64,000 nt of DNA from positions 558,001-622,000 of the forward strand of contig JALIZF010001878.1 of the NCBI GenBank assembly GCA_029948255.1. The letters are read 5' to 3'. The notes under the pieces were generated by a model. That model made no database searches. It saw nothing but the letters and a program-made list of their open reading frames with translations, and was not told the origin of the DNA. The translations under genes and the position numbers were made by a program. Of this stretch, positions 10,913 to 21,400 are shown piece after piece; within the stretch, counting starts at the first letter, position 1; every line of letters begins with the position of its first letter. The stretch is from Telmatactis stephensoni. Taxonomy: Eukaryota; Cnidaria; Anthozoa; Actiniaria; Isophelliidae.

Positions 10913-11129
10913 CGGGGGTGGAAGCGGAATCATTTAAGTTCAATGATTCATGATTCCCTTCAAATTTCAGCCCATGATTCATGATTCCTTATCAAATTTT
11001 TGTCGTGATTCATGATTCATTTTACAAAATACACTGATTCATGATTCCTTAACTTAAAACGCAATGATTCATGATTCCTACAAATTTCAAGGCCGTGATT
11101 CCTGATTCCTGATTCCGCTTCCACCCCCG
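10913..11129. mobile_element. TIR element with iterated TGATTCATGATTCC motif
   Basis: Perfect inverted ends CGGGGGTGGAAGCGGAATCA and TGATTCCGCTTCCACCCCCG flank five to six spaced copies of TGATTCATGATTC(C) at intervals of about 35 bp. The element is non-coding. The regular spacing of the inner motif is unusual for a MITE. Confidence 0.7.
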
Positions 11130-11616
11130 AAACAGAAGCCGCAAATTTCCTGTTCGCCTACGGTCTGACCTCCAGACAGGCGACTACTGTTTGTACGCTC
11201 AATAAAGATGTCTTGTTCATTCTAGCGCCAGTCACGAAAACCCTAATTTCATTAAAAAATCAATGTTTTTGTCAGGAAAATAAGCGGTACGCTGTAGTTT
11301 AATTGGTTTTTAATACATTACTAATGCTTTTACTATAAAGAATGTTTTTAAATATAGTTCCTCTTTAAAATAATCCTTTATCCAAAACTCAGTTGTCTGG
11401 TGTTGACAACTTTCGAACTATAAAACATACGTACACACTCCAAAACTCCAACATTCCTTTTTTTCAATGTTTTCTATCGCATTTTGGTTGTACGCGTAAA
11501 TAAACTAGAACATATTTTGTCTCAAGTATATGTTTGTGCGTGGGAATTGAATAATTCGGATTCATAAGATAGAAGTCTCATCGATCTACGATGTTTATTT
11601 TTCAGTATTTAATCCG

Positions 11617-11735
11617 AGTTTTCGGGTTCCAGATCCACCATCAGGGAAAGATGTTACAAGGTGTACGCACTCGTCGATCGAAGAACGTTTGTAACATCTT
11701 TCCCTGATGATGGATCTGGAACCCGAAAGCTCGGA
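11617..11735. mobile_element. Head-to-head pair of Penelope-like termini (inverted repeat)
   Basis: Arms at about 11620-11657 and 11691-11728 are inverted copies containing CCCTGATGATGGATCTGGA and ACCCGAAAGCTCGG. The order CTGATG(A), insert, CGAAA recalls the hammerhead-bearing ends of Penelope-like retroelements. The stem between these motifs is weak, so ribozyme activity is doubtful. Confidence 0.45.
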
Positions 11736-12714
11736 AAAATATGTGAAAAATAGCGTAGATGAGACGTCTATTTTCTCTCTATTTTATGAATCATATTTTG
11801 TCTTGCTTTTTGTGCTTATGTTGATGCTTCATGCTTGAACAAAACCAATAATATTTCAGTCATTTTTGAGGTTTAGCAACTCAACGACATCATGTCATGT
11901 TAAACATATTTATAACTTCTTCAAGTAAAAGCATTAATTCTAAAGGTTTTCATGAATGCCTTGAATTGAAAGCCACAGTACAAAGCTAGTTTTGAGAACT
12001 GTTTTCCAAGCTGCCTTTGGAGATGGTTTCAATACTTTTGTTCGGTTGGTGTTGTTTGTGTTTCTGGCACATGGTCCTTTGGTATGAAAAGTATCTGGCT
12101 TCCGCATAACATCGGTTGCCACGATGTATATATAATGTAGATGTCTAATATAGATGTCTAATCAAAGCTAATAGAGGAGACTGGACGTCCAGTCCCCTCT
12201 ATCAACTTTGTTCTAATAGATCCGCCGTTGCAACCGATGGCGCGCGCACCTCTCCGGCCTGCGTTTGTGGCATTCTACGTTGTTAGTGCTTGAGCTCGCT
12301 AACAACAACTTTATTTATCCTACAATCCTGGAATGGACCAGCAAGTGTAAGGTAAGAGCTGGTATTAACCCAAGTTTAGCTAATAAATAAAGAAAATTAA
12401 GAAAAAATATGGATTGAAGGATTTTAACGACAAATAGACCTTTCCCCAAAATGGCGGCCGAAATTTTTTTCAACGTACCTAAGACCTAATTTAATGATCC
12501 CTGAAATACTAAACTGGAGTATGTCTCACTTGGTAACTGTGCAAAAATCATTAAGAAAGTTCCAATCAACATCTGCAGAGATCAGTATGAATTTTTGAAA
12601 TTTGCTAATTTTACAACAGACAAAATTAATGTAAATGTATTATGTATAAAATTTCACAATTTCACGTTCGGAAAGGAACAGGGGATCCGTACTAAATCTC
12701 CCTTCCAGGCTGCA

Positions 12715-12746
12715 CCAAGAGAGTATAAATATTTATGCTCTCTTGG
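12715..12746. repeat. Short near-perfect hairpin
   Basis: CCAAGAGAGTATAAATATTT continues to ATGCTCTCTTGG, folding back over about 32 bp around an AAATATTT centre. It follows a CTTCCAGGCTGC stretch. No role is evident. Confidence 0.5.
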
Positions 12747-13477
12747 CTGTACATAAATCATTTTCTCACTAGCTCCTTCCCACTTTTTTCATATTACCCT
12801 CTTTTGTCTGTACTGTTGCTCGTATTCCTCCCTTCCCTCCCCACAAAATTGAATTGGAAACTGTTAGTTACCTATTTCTACCTACTCCTAGATTAAGACC
12901 AACACCGAGGGCTAATTAACGAGGACTGATCTAAAACCGCGAGAACATATATTAACCTGAAATGTCTGATGACGTTGAAAATCAACAATTAATAACCTCC
13001 GGTTTAATACTCGAAGGTCTAAATTCTATAAATTAAGCACTTGCTAGAGATTCCAAAACAAGGCTTACAAGTACACTCCAGCGGGCAACAAGCTATAAAG
13101 TCTTTGGGGATCGATCTGTAGCTCCATTGATTCATTACAATGGTCCCAGAAAAGCCTAGATATTTACAGCTAGGTGACATTCCCTTTTTTCTAATTTATA
13201 TGATAAAACTGTGACAAAAACATTTATTCTGACTCGTGCATTTTTAATTTTGAATCTCAGAACCAAAAATTACATGATTGTAATGAATAGATATTCGAAG
13301 CTATAAAAATACCATTCTATTTTAAATAAGATTCCATGAAAATCAAGGTATTTGAGATATTATTTTTATATATTTTTGAGATATTATTATTGTATTTGCT
13401 ACTTTAAATTCGAGCATAAATAAAGTTTATTATATTGTATTCAGTATTATTGTATTGAAAAAAGACTAAGAGCGCTA

Positions 13478-13635
13478 GCCGGTTCACACTTGCGACATAT
13501 AAGCATTCATAAACGCAAGCAACATACGCAGACTCAGTAGCGCATTTATCACTTAGGTGTGAGAAAAAAACAAAAACTTCTAATGAGCAGTACGCTATTG
13601 AGTCTGCGTATGCTTATGCGGTGTGTGAACCGGGC
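13478..13635. mobile_element. MITE with GCCGGTTCACAC ends
   Basis: GCCGGTTCACACTTGCG and a CGCAGACTCA block at the left pair with TGAGTCTGCG and GTGTGTGAACCGGGC at the right over about 158 bp. Non-coding. Confidence 0.65.
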
Positions 13636-13654
13636 CTAAGACTTTGATTTTACT

Positions 13655-13770
13655 AAGGAGAGTTGATCCTGGGAGCCAGTTTAGCTCTTTTCTTTTCTTT
13701 GCCTTTGGGACATTAGAGTTACTCCCGGCTACCGAGACAACTCGCCGTCATATAAACAGCAGCTGCCCCT
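13655..13770. mobile_element. Degenerate MITE, family of 39029-39163
   Basis: It carries GAGTTACTCCCGGCTACCGA and GACAACTCGCCGTCATATAA, matching the arms of the better-preserved copy at 39 kb. Confidence 0.4.
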
Positions 13771-14067
13771 AAGATACTATATATATCTACATCTAGAAGT
13801 CTAAAGGATCATTATTGTTAAATGACACCAATTCAACGTGATTTTCATTCTATAGATATAGAGTTCTTCGTTGATGACATTAAGTTCCAAATTGGGTGAT
13901 TATAATATTACATTATTGTGCGGTGCAGATTCCCAGAGTCTATTTCCGTTTTGAATATTGTTTCCAGTCGTTGTCGATCGATTGGCCAATGATGATGGTG
14001 AATGTCTTTGCACGTATCTTTACTTTTCTGTTTTAAAATACACATAAAATAGAAGACGTTAACAATT

Positions 14068-15857
14068 AAGGTAGCTTACTATAGTTTTAAAAATCTTTTA
14101 TATACCAATAGTAAAAAACGTATTATAGCTGTGTCGCGTTAGCTTTATAAGGAACGTCATTTTCTCCAATAAAATAATCAAAATTCATCCACGATGATTT
14201 TCTAAAATCTCATTTTAAAGAAAGTCCATATTTTCACCTTTCATTCTGCACTACAGAATCTAAAATATTTCAAAATTTCGATTTAAAAAAACAAATAACA
14301 AAATCTGTAATGCCAATTTTTTGCATATTTCGCCAAATACTGTAGCTCTTTATTAGAATAAAGTTGACAATTATGAAAGGATTTTATCGCTTTGGAGATT
14401 ATTGCCCCAATAGATCGACCGCACAACATGACATCAGCAAAACTAAACTTCGGCAACTTCTAGTGTTGCGCATGCTCATGATCTCTAAATATATGATATT
14501 GACCGAGCGTGACTGGTCCGGACAGGAGGATATTTGGTCGAATTTCGTTTTTGCATACAAATGCAAAAAAAAAAAAGAACGAGAAAAAATATTCTACTTT
14601 ACGGACCGAACAAGTTTGGTCAATCACTTATTTATTATATGGCTGACCAGCCGATTTCAAAAAAAGTTCGTTGGTAAACTCGATAAACTGAAAATATCGT
14701 CGGTTTTGACTGGCTCCGTTCAGTTGACTTCCGGTTTCAATAGCAAGGAACAGAAATTGTCAAAATATAAAGATTCATCACTTTGTAAGCAAAAAGGAAT
14801 TCCAAAGAAAAATAACCAAAAATCTAAAGTAAAACAACTTTAGAAAAACTTTTTTTCCTAGCGCCAAACAAAACCAAATAATTAGCAAAAATTTCCCGCG
14901 CTTTCTGTTTCGGCTGACGCGCGCGTCTGCACACCGAATGGAGGGAATTCTGCGGCTTCAATTCTTTGATAAAAAGCAAACTAATTTCGCTTTGAACTGA
15001 GCTGATTTTAAAACAAATGGTTTAAAAAAAGACCGAAAATTAGGTTTTGCTTCACTTTTTCGACTTCAAGCTGTCGTAATTGGGCTGTAAGCAATTTTTT
15101 GGAACTGTAAACAGCATCTTTTGCATTTTTTGTTGAGTTTGCTTGCTCGATCGTCGCCTAAAAGGTCATGGTCTTCACTGAACTTTAAAAGGAAGAAATG
15201 AGTTAAAGCTGACTCCGAGACTCTCTCAAAATGTCTACAATCGCTTTGGTACCAAATCTACGTGGCTCTTGAAGACGATGGCCTGAAAAATTCAAGTCTT
15301 TTTGAAGAGTATGTATGAGTGAAAGGATAGTCATTTTCTCATCGTGTATTAAGCTTATGTATGATGGCTCGGTGAGTTTGATTGTAATGTATGTCTTGTT
15401 ATCTGTTGTAAGCTGAATTGCTTATACAACTATTTCGATATGCATATTCATTTCACCAAATTTCTCATCAGCTGTTCGATCATGCAAACATGAAATGCAC
15501 TCTTAGAAAATTATAGTAAGCTTATTATTTTTGCCTCAGTACACACAGCCAGTTTATTCCGGTGTTTGTACTGGATCGGCGTCGTTTTGTCTTTTCAGTC
15601 AAAAATGTCCAAAGTTTGTTCTAAAATGAGGGTCATTTAATTTTTTGGCGGTATCTTTCATTCATGTCAACTGTTAGTTTTTTAAACGAAACAATTCGAA
15701 AGAAAAAATCCAAGAAACGTAAAAAGTGTTAGTGCCGGTCCGGCCGGAAAGCCGTCCGGAACGCCAGTCCGGACTGGAGGATTCCGACTGCTCTGAGAAC
15801 TAATCAGACTTCTCCATTTTTTTCGGACCGGCCTGCCATATAATAGTAAGCTACCTT
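14068..15857. mobile_element. 1.8-kb segment with perfect 15-bp terminal inverted repeats
   Basis: AAGGTAGCTTACTAT at 14068-14082 is the exact complement of ATAGTAAGCTACCTT at 15843-15857. The interior has direct similarity between segments near 14515 and 15770 (GTCCGGAC-GGAGGAT) and an open frame at 14364-14843 without known homology. A non-autonomous DNA transposon is possible. Confidence 0.4.
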
Positions 15858-16831
15858 GCAGAACAATTCTACTCTATTAAACACATGGTTAAAAACAACC
15901 AGTTAATTACTTATTTTTTTCTGTTCTTGGACGTTAAGTTTTTGATGGGAAAATGAAGTCATGGAGAATTGTTCTTTTTGGCTGGAAATTCAAGAAGAAC
16001 AATTGTTCAATTCTCATGGATAACATTTTTTTTGGCGGGAAATTTTTAAATATCGTCGAAAACAATTTGAATTTGAAGAGCTATATTGAAGAGCTATATT
16101 GTGATTGTACGTATATATTTCTGGTCCTGTTGGAGTTCCTGTGTTGCGTGAAACCAAATGTTCCTGGCCCTATTTTCTGAGCAGTTCGTCAGTGACCTGC
16201 GGTCATATTACAAACGCTACGATAGTGTGGCAATTCGTCTTGTTCGAAGCCGTCTATCTGGAAAGGTAAGGATTCTTTCCTTAAGCCTATCAGCTCAAAA
16301 GGCATGCCGTCCTTGCCTAGACGTAGTTTTTGCAATGCTTTAGCGATTTAGTTATGTTATTGGGAGTTTTTTTATGAAGAGTTTCTTGTATCTTGAATAC
16401 CATTCGATTTTGACACTCAATCTTTTGACAATCTTATAATAACATTTTGGGTTAACTTTGAGTTATATAGCAGTTTATAGAATCGCGAACATTTATATCG
16501 AGCAAGAGAGCATGCAAAAAGTGCTGTCCAAAACTGATAAAACTGTCTAAAACCGCAATGCCGGTCACAGACGTCAGTGAAGAGAATATTTGATGGGTCT
16601 TTGATAAATATGACTGTCAAATCTTCGTAAAAACCCGGCTATTGACTAGTAATGAATAGCAGAATTGATAAATATATCTACATTGTACTTAACAACCCAA
16701 AACTAAGATTCTATAGATTACAAAAACGTCATTTCTAATGAAAATATAATGAATCTTTTGATGCAATAACAGCACGGGATATTCCAAATTATTTATGCAA
16801 ATTGTTTTGCTAAGAAAGCACTTCTACTTGA

Positions 16832-17384
16832 GGGGGTTTTTACATGGCAGTAGGATCATCTCCTAGCACTAGGATCATCCTAGCAGGCGAATCATCCTAC
16901 CTGCTATACAATTTACTGCATTCTGTTTAGTAGGATGATCCTAGTACCCGGCGAAGTGAAGACCTGGGGCGTAACGAGGTGAAATTTCAAGGTACAGTTC
17001 TTCCAAAAATATGCTGATTTCCTAATTTCCCCAGGAAGAACGTTTTGGGACAAAAGCATGTGGGAATTTGTCCAGCATCGAGAAACAAAAACTAACTTCG
17101 TCCAAGTGCGGAGTATACTTGAGATAACATTTGAATATTGTGAATTAAATTGAAATTAAAAACTTTCAGGTGATGTCATGACCTGTCATTGACATCATCC
17201 TTCAGATGAAGGCTCAAGTCAAAAATTTTAGAGGGGGGGGGGGGGGGGGGCGATCGCCTCCTAGCTCCCCCCTCGCTACGCCACTGATAAAACAGAATGC
17301 AGTAATTGTATAGCAGGTAGGATGATTCGCCTGCTAGGATGATCCTAGGGCTAGGATGATCCTAATGTCATGTAAACACCCCCT
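16832..17384. mobile_element. Long MITE, CTAGGATGATCCTAG family, copy 1
   Basis: Inverted arms of about 110 bp carry repeats of CTAGGATCATCCTAG and end in GGGGG-T-TTACATGGC / CATGTAAACACCCCC. The centre of about 330 bp includes an 18-G run. It is the same family as 17825-18187 and 33143-33297. Confidence 0.7.
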
Positions 17385-17824
17385 TAGAATGAAGTAGCCA
17401 AACCAGACTCTTCAATTAAAATACAACTGACCTATATTGCACGAGAAAGGAGTGAAGGTTCGATCGCGAATTCCTAGGTCTTGTTTATCCAATGTGTTTA
17501 AAAACCGGCGAGAAGAATGGCACTGAAGTAAGCAGGCGACGTTTGTTGCTTTGTTGCTATTTCCGGAGAGTTTTCCTTTTATGCTTTTCGTGCTCTTGAA
17601 ATAATAAAGTGATCCTAATAATTATCACTCATATCATTCGGTTTTCAAAAGAAAAGATAATGTTCAGGAAATGTATGATGCGGGATTTTCCATATGTTTT
17701 CGCTGCAGTGTCCGTATACATTTTGAGACACGTGAGATCTTAAACACGAACCATTGTATTTGCAAGGCGCAACGCCGTAAACCTTTCCTGCAATCGCTCT
17801 CTCGCAATAATTTTGAAGCCATGT

Positions 17825-18187
17825 TGGGGGGTGTTGACATGGCACTAGGATCATCCTAGCACTAGGATCATCCTAGCAGGCGAATCATACTACCTGCTAT
17901 ATATTTACTGCATTCTGTTTACATGGCAATTTGTGTCTTCACTTCGGGTAGTATAGGATCATCCTACTACTAGGATCATCCTGTCTCGCCGGTAGGAATA
18001 TCCTAGCACTCTAGCACTAAAGAGTATGTTTCGATCATGTAAACGGAAAAAAGTAGAGATACTTCGCTAACTAGGATTAGGAAACGCTAAAGTTGTGACC
18101 CCTGTGGTAGTTCGGGCGACCTTCAATTGTTTGAACTCTGTTTCGGGTTGCTTCGGGTAACGGAAAATTGCCATGTAAATACCCCCT
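17825..18187. mobile_element. CTAGGATGATCCTAG family MITE, copy 2
   Basis: It opens GGGGGGTGTTGACATGGCAC with two CACTAGGATCATCCTAG repeats and closes near TTGCCATGTAAATACCCCC. It is more diverged and has extra inner sequence. Confidence 0.6.
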
Positions 18188-18322
18188 TACACGCTGCAAT
18201 GGTTCCTGAGACTTGTTTTGCAAAGCCATTACGAGACAAGTTGCAGTATCGCAAAACAATTGTGTAACAGCGCCTCAGTTCTACCCTTAAAAATAAGCGA
18301 ATTTAAAAATCGTTTATCTTAC

Positions 18323-18436
18323 TGTATTCGCAGCGTTTTCCACGATATCCTTCAGGACATAGACAATAAGCTAATCGGCCTTTGCAGTGACGAGTCCCTC
18401 CATTATAACAGTGGACTTCTGCACACTTCTTGCTTT
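18323..18436 (-). CDS. EGF exon D4 (last exon seen of the upstream set)
   Basis: This 114-nt phase 1-1 exon ends YCLCPEGYRGKRCEY followed by a GTAAGA donor. No stop codon or further EGF, Kazal or VWA exon is found on this strand between here and 7052. Its phase matches the acceptor of the exon at 4462-4579, as does that of the alternative first exons at 7.0 and 6.3 kb. Confidence 0.87.
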
Positions 18437-21400
18437 CTGTAAAACAGTTGGAACGTGAGTCATTTCTACTTTAAATAATCCAAACTGGACAATTAAATCT
18501 TACTGTATTCACAACGTTTTCCAGTATATCCTTTGGGACATAGACAATAAGCTAATCGGCCTTTGCAATGGCGAGTCCCTCCATTATAACAGTGGACTTC
18601 TGCACACTTCTTGCTTTCTGTAAAACAGTTGGATCGTGAGTCATTTCTACTTTAAATAATCCAAACTGGACAATTAAAACTTACTGTATTCACAACGCTT
18701 TCCAGCATATCCTTCGGGACATAGACAATAAGCTAATTGGCCTTTGCAATGGCGAGTCCCTCCATTATAACAGTGGACTTCTGCGCAACTTCCATTCTTT
18801 TCTGTAAAACAGTTGGATCGTGAGTCATTTCTACTCTAAATAATCCAAACTGGACAATTAAATCTTACTGTAATCACAACGCTTTCCAGTATATCCTTCG
18901 GGACATAGACAATAAGCTAATTGGCCTTTGCAATGGCGAGTCCCTCCATTTTTACACTTGACTTCTGCACAACCTTTATTCCTTTCTGTAAGAAAATGGA
19001 GTTTAAGATTACAAAGTTAGAGATATACTAGCTTTTGGCAATGCTTATGTGAGTGCTGCCAAAAGAATTTTAAAGGAAGGCAAAATGCTCTATATGCTGG
19101 ATGCTTAACATTTAAGCAAGAACTTTCAAGAAATCTTATTAAATTTGGCTCTTTGTATCTTTGTATTGCACAAAGTTTGTCAAACCACGCAAACCAGAAA
19201 TTCCAAATAGCACATGTGCGTACCTAGAATTTGTTCATCATGCAACTTTCCCAGTACTTTTAGTGTTTTTATTGGCTAACTGCTATCGAATATAAAACTG
19301 ATTTTAACCGGTTTGGTAGGTGGTTGAATCCACAGGATGACCGTTTTCACAAATCAGATGGCTAAAATAGGAATGCTGCCGGCGCTCCCTCGCTGAGGCT
19401 CGCTCGCTTGGCAGCAATTATTTAGAAATCATTCATTTAAATCGGACTTCACCGCATTAAACATTTAGTAAATAGTTGTAATGCATGCGGTAACAAAATG
19501 AAATGTTCCAGCCATGTTTCTGATTGCTGCAGTTAACACATGGGCATGCCCGTTCTTCCCGAGGGAAGCGGGCTAAAGCGAGTCCTGGGTCTGGGCAAAA
19601 ATAGGTGTTGCTTTCATTGGTCTTTTTTGAGAAGAGTTGAAAAAATATAATTATCAAATTTTTATATTTGTCGCGATGGTCAAAAAATAAAATTATATTT
19701 AACGGAAACATAGCTGAAACACAATTACCGTGATATTACTTGTCTGCTAACACAAAGCATTGCTGATTCACAAACAAAGGGTAAAAAAAAACACTTTTTA
19801 TGTGTCCTTCAAACATTAGATGGAATATTCGTCGATTGCTTTGCCATACCGTATTCACAGCGCTTCCCAGTATACGGGTAAGTACATCGACAACCAGCCA
19901 CGTTGCCAGAGGTGTAGCAGGTGCCTCGGTTGTTGCAGTAGCTCTTTGAGCAGACTTAGGTAAAAGAAAGAAAAGCATGAGCAATGGTGTAATTTCGGTA
20001 GATGTTTGTTTTTTCAGTGACATATTCGCTTACCGTATTGACAGCGAGATCCGAAGCAACCGGACCGGCATCGGCAATAGAAAGATTGACGGCCGCGGTA
20101 GCATGTTCCTCCATTGGAACAATATCCCTTTAAGCAAAGTTTCACTATGAAAGGAGGAGAAAGTTGTAATCAGTTAGAATTAGGTTATGCATATACTACT
20201 TTGACGAAGACGAGATGGCGATTATGGAGACCTACCGTATTTGCATTGTTTTCCATAGTAGGGGAATCGGCATCGACAGCGAGCAGAGTCCTTATACTTG
20301 TAGCATAAGCCTCGTCGGTTGCAGTAGTCTGAGTTGCATCCTAATATAGAAAATGGAAAGAGAGAAAGAAAGTCAGTATTTTGTTTCTTTCATTGTAGGA
20401 AAGAAAAATCGATTTCTTTTGCTTACTGTATTGACACTTGTTCCCGACGTACGGATAAGTACATCGACAACCAGCAGTCTTGCCAGAGGTGTAGCAGGAG
20501 CCGTGGTTGTTGCAGTAGCTGTCAGAGCAGGCTTTTTGGGGAAGACAAAGAAAGACAGCATGAGCAACGGTGTAATTTCGGTAGTTGTATGTTTACTCAG
20601 TGACGTGTTCGCTTACCGTATTGACAGCGAGGTCCGTAGTAACCAGATTTGCATCGGCAATAGAAAGATTCACGTCCGCGGTAACATTTTCCTCCATTGG
20701 AACAATATGCCCTTGAGCAACGTTTCACTATGAGAAGAGGAGAAAGAAGAAATCAGTTGGACATGGGGCATACATATCGTACTTTGAGGAAGAGGTTATG
20801 GCGATTATGGAGACCTACCGTATTTGCATTGTTCTCCATAGTAGGGGAATCGGCATCGACAGCGAGCAGAGTCCTTATACTTGTAGCATAAGCCTCGACG
20901 GTTGCAGTAGTCTGAATTGCATTCTGATATTGGCAATGAAAAGAGAGAGAGAGAAAGTCAGTGTTTTGTGTCGTTAATTGTAGGAAAGAAAAATCGATTT
21001 CTTTTTCTTACTGTATTGACACTTGTCTCCTATGTAAGGGTAAGTACATCGACAACCAGCCGAGTTGCCAGAAGTGTAGCAGGAGCCGTGGTTGTTGCAG
21101 TAGCTGTCAGAGCATTCTTTGTTGGGGAAGACAAAGAAAGCAATACATGAGCAAAGGTGTAATTTTGGTAGATGTATGTTTACTCAGTGGCGTGTTCGCT
21201 TACCGTATTGACAGCGAGGTCCGTAGTAACCAGATTTGCATCGGCAATAGAAAGATTCACGTCCGCGGTAGCAACTTCCACCATTGGAACAATATGCCCT
21301 TGAGCAACGTTTCACTATGAGAGCAGGAGAAAGATGAAATCAGTTGGAACTGGGTCATTCATATTATACTTTGAGGAAGAGGTTATGGCGATTATGGAGA

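Larger units (their letters stand above)
9706..18322. other. Gene-free stretch between the two start regions
   Basis: About 8.6 kb with only short spurious open frames. It holds several foldback/TIR elements listed separately and an 18-G run at 17233-17250. If the locus is one gene, this is intron. No Kazal, VWA or EGF exon was found here on either strand. Confidence 0.6.

Noticed and set aside
12448..12460. ATGGCGGCCG as a second YY1 site or start codon context
   Set aside because: No open frame or exon follows and the flanks do not match the consensus; likely repeat-derived.
14364..14843. 159-codon open frame on the plus strand
   Set aside because: No recognisable domain, lysine-rich low-complexity end, no splice context, inside a putative transposon. 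Not called as a gene.
17233..17250. Run of 18 G as a possible G-quadruplex or regulatory element
   Set aside because: Lies inside a MITE and homopolymer length is unreliable; nothing else supports function.
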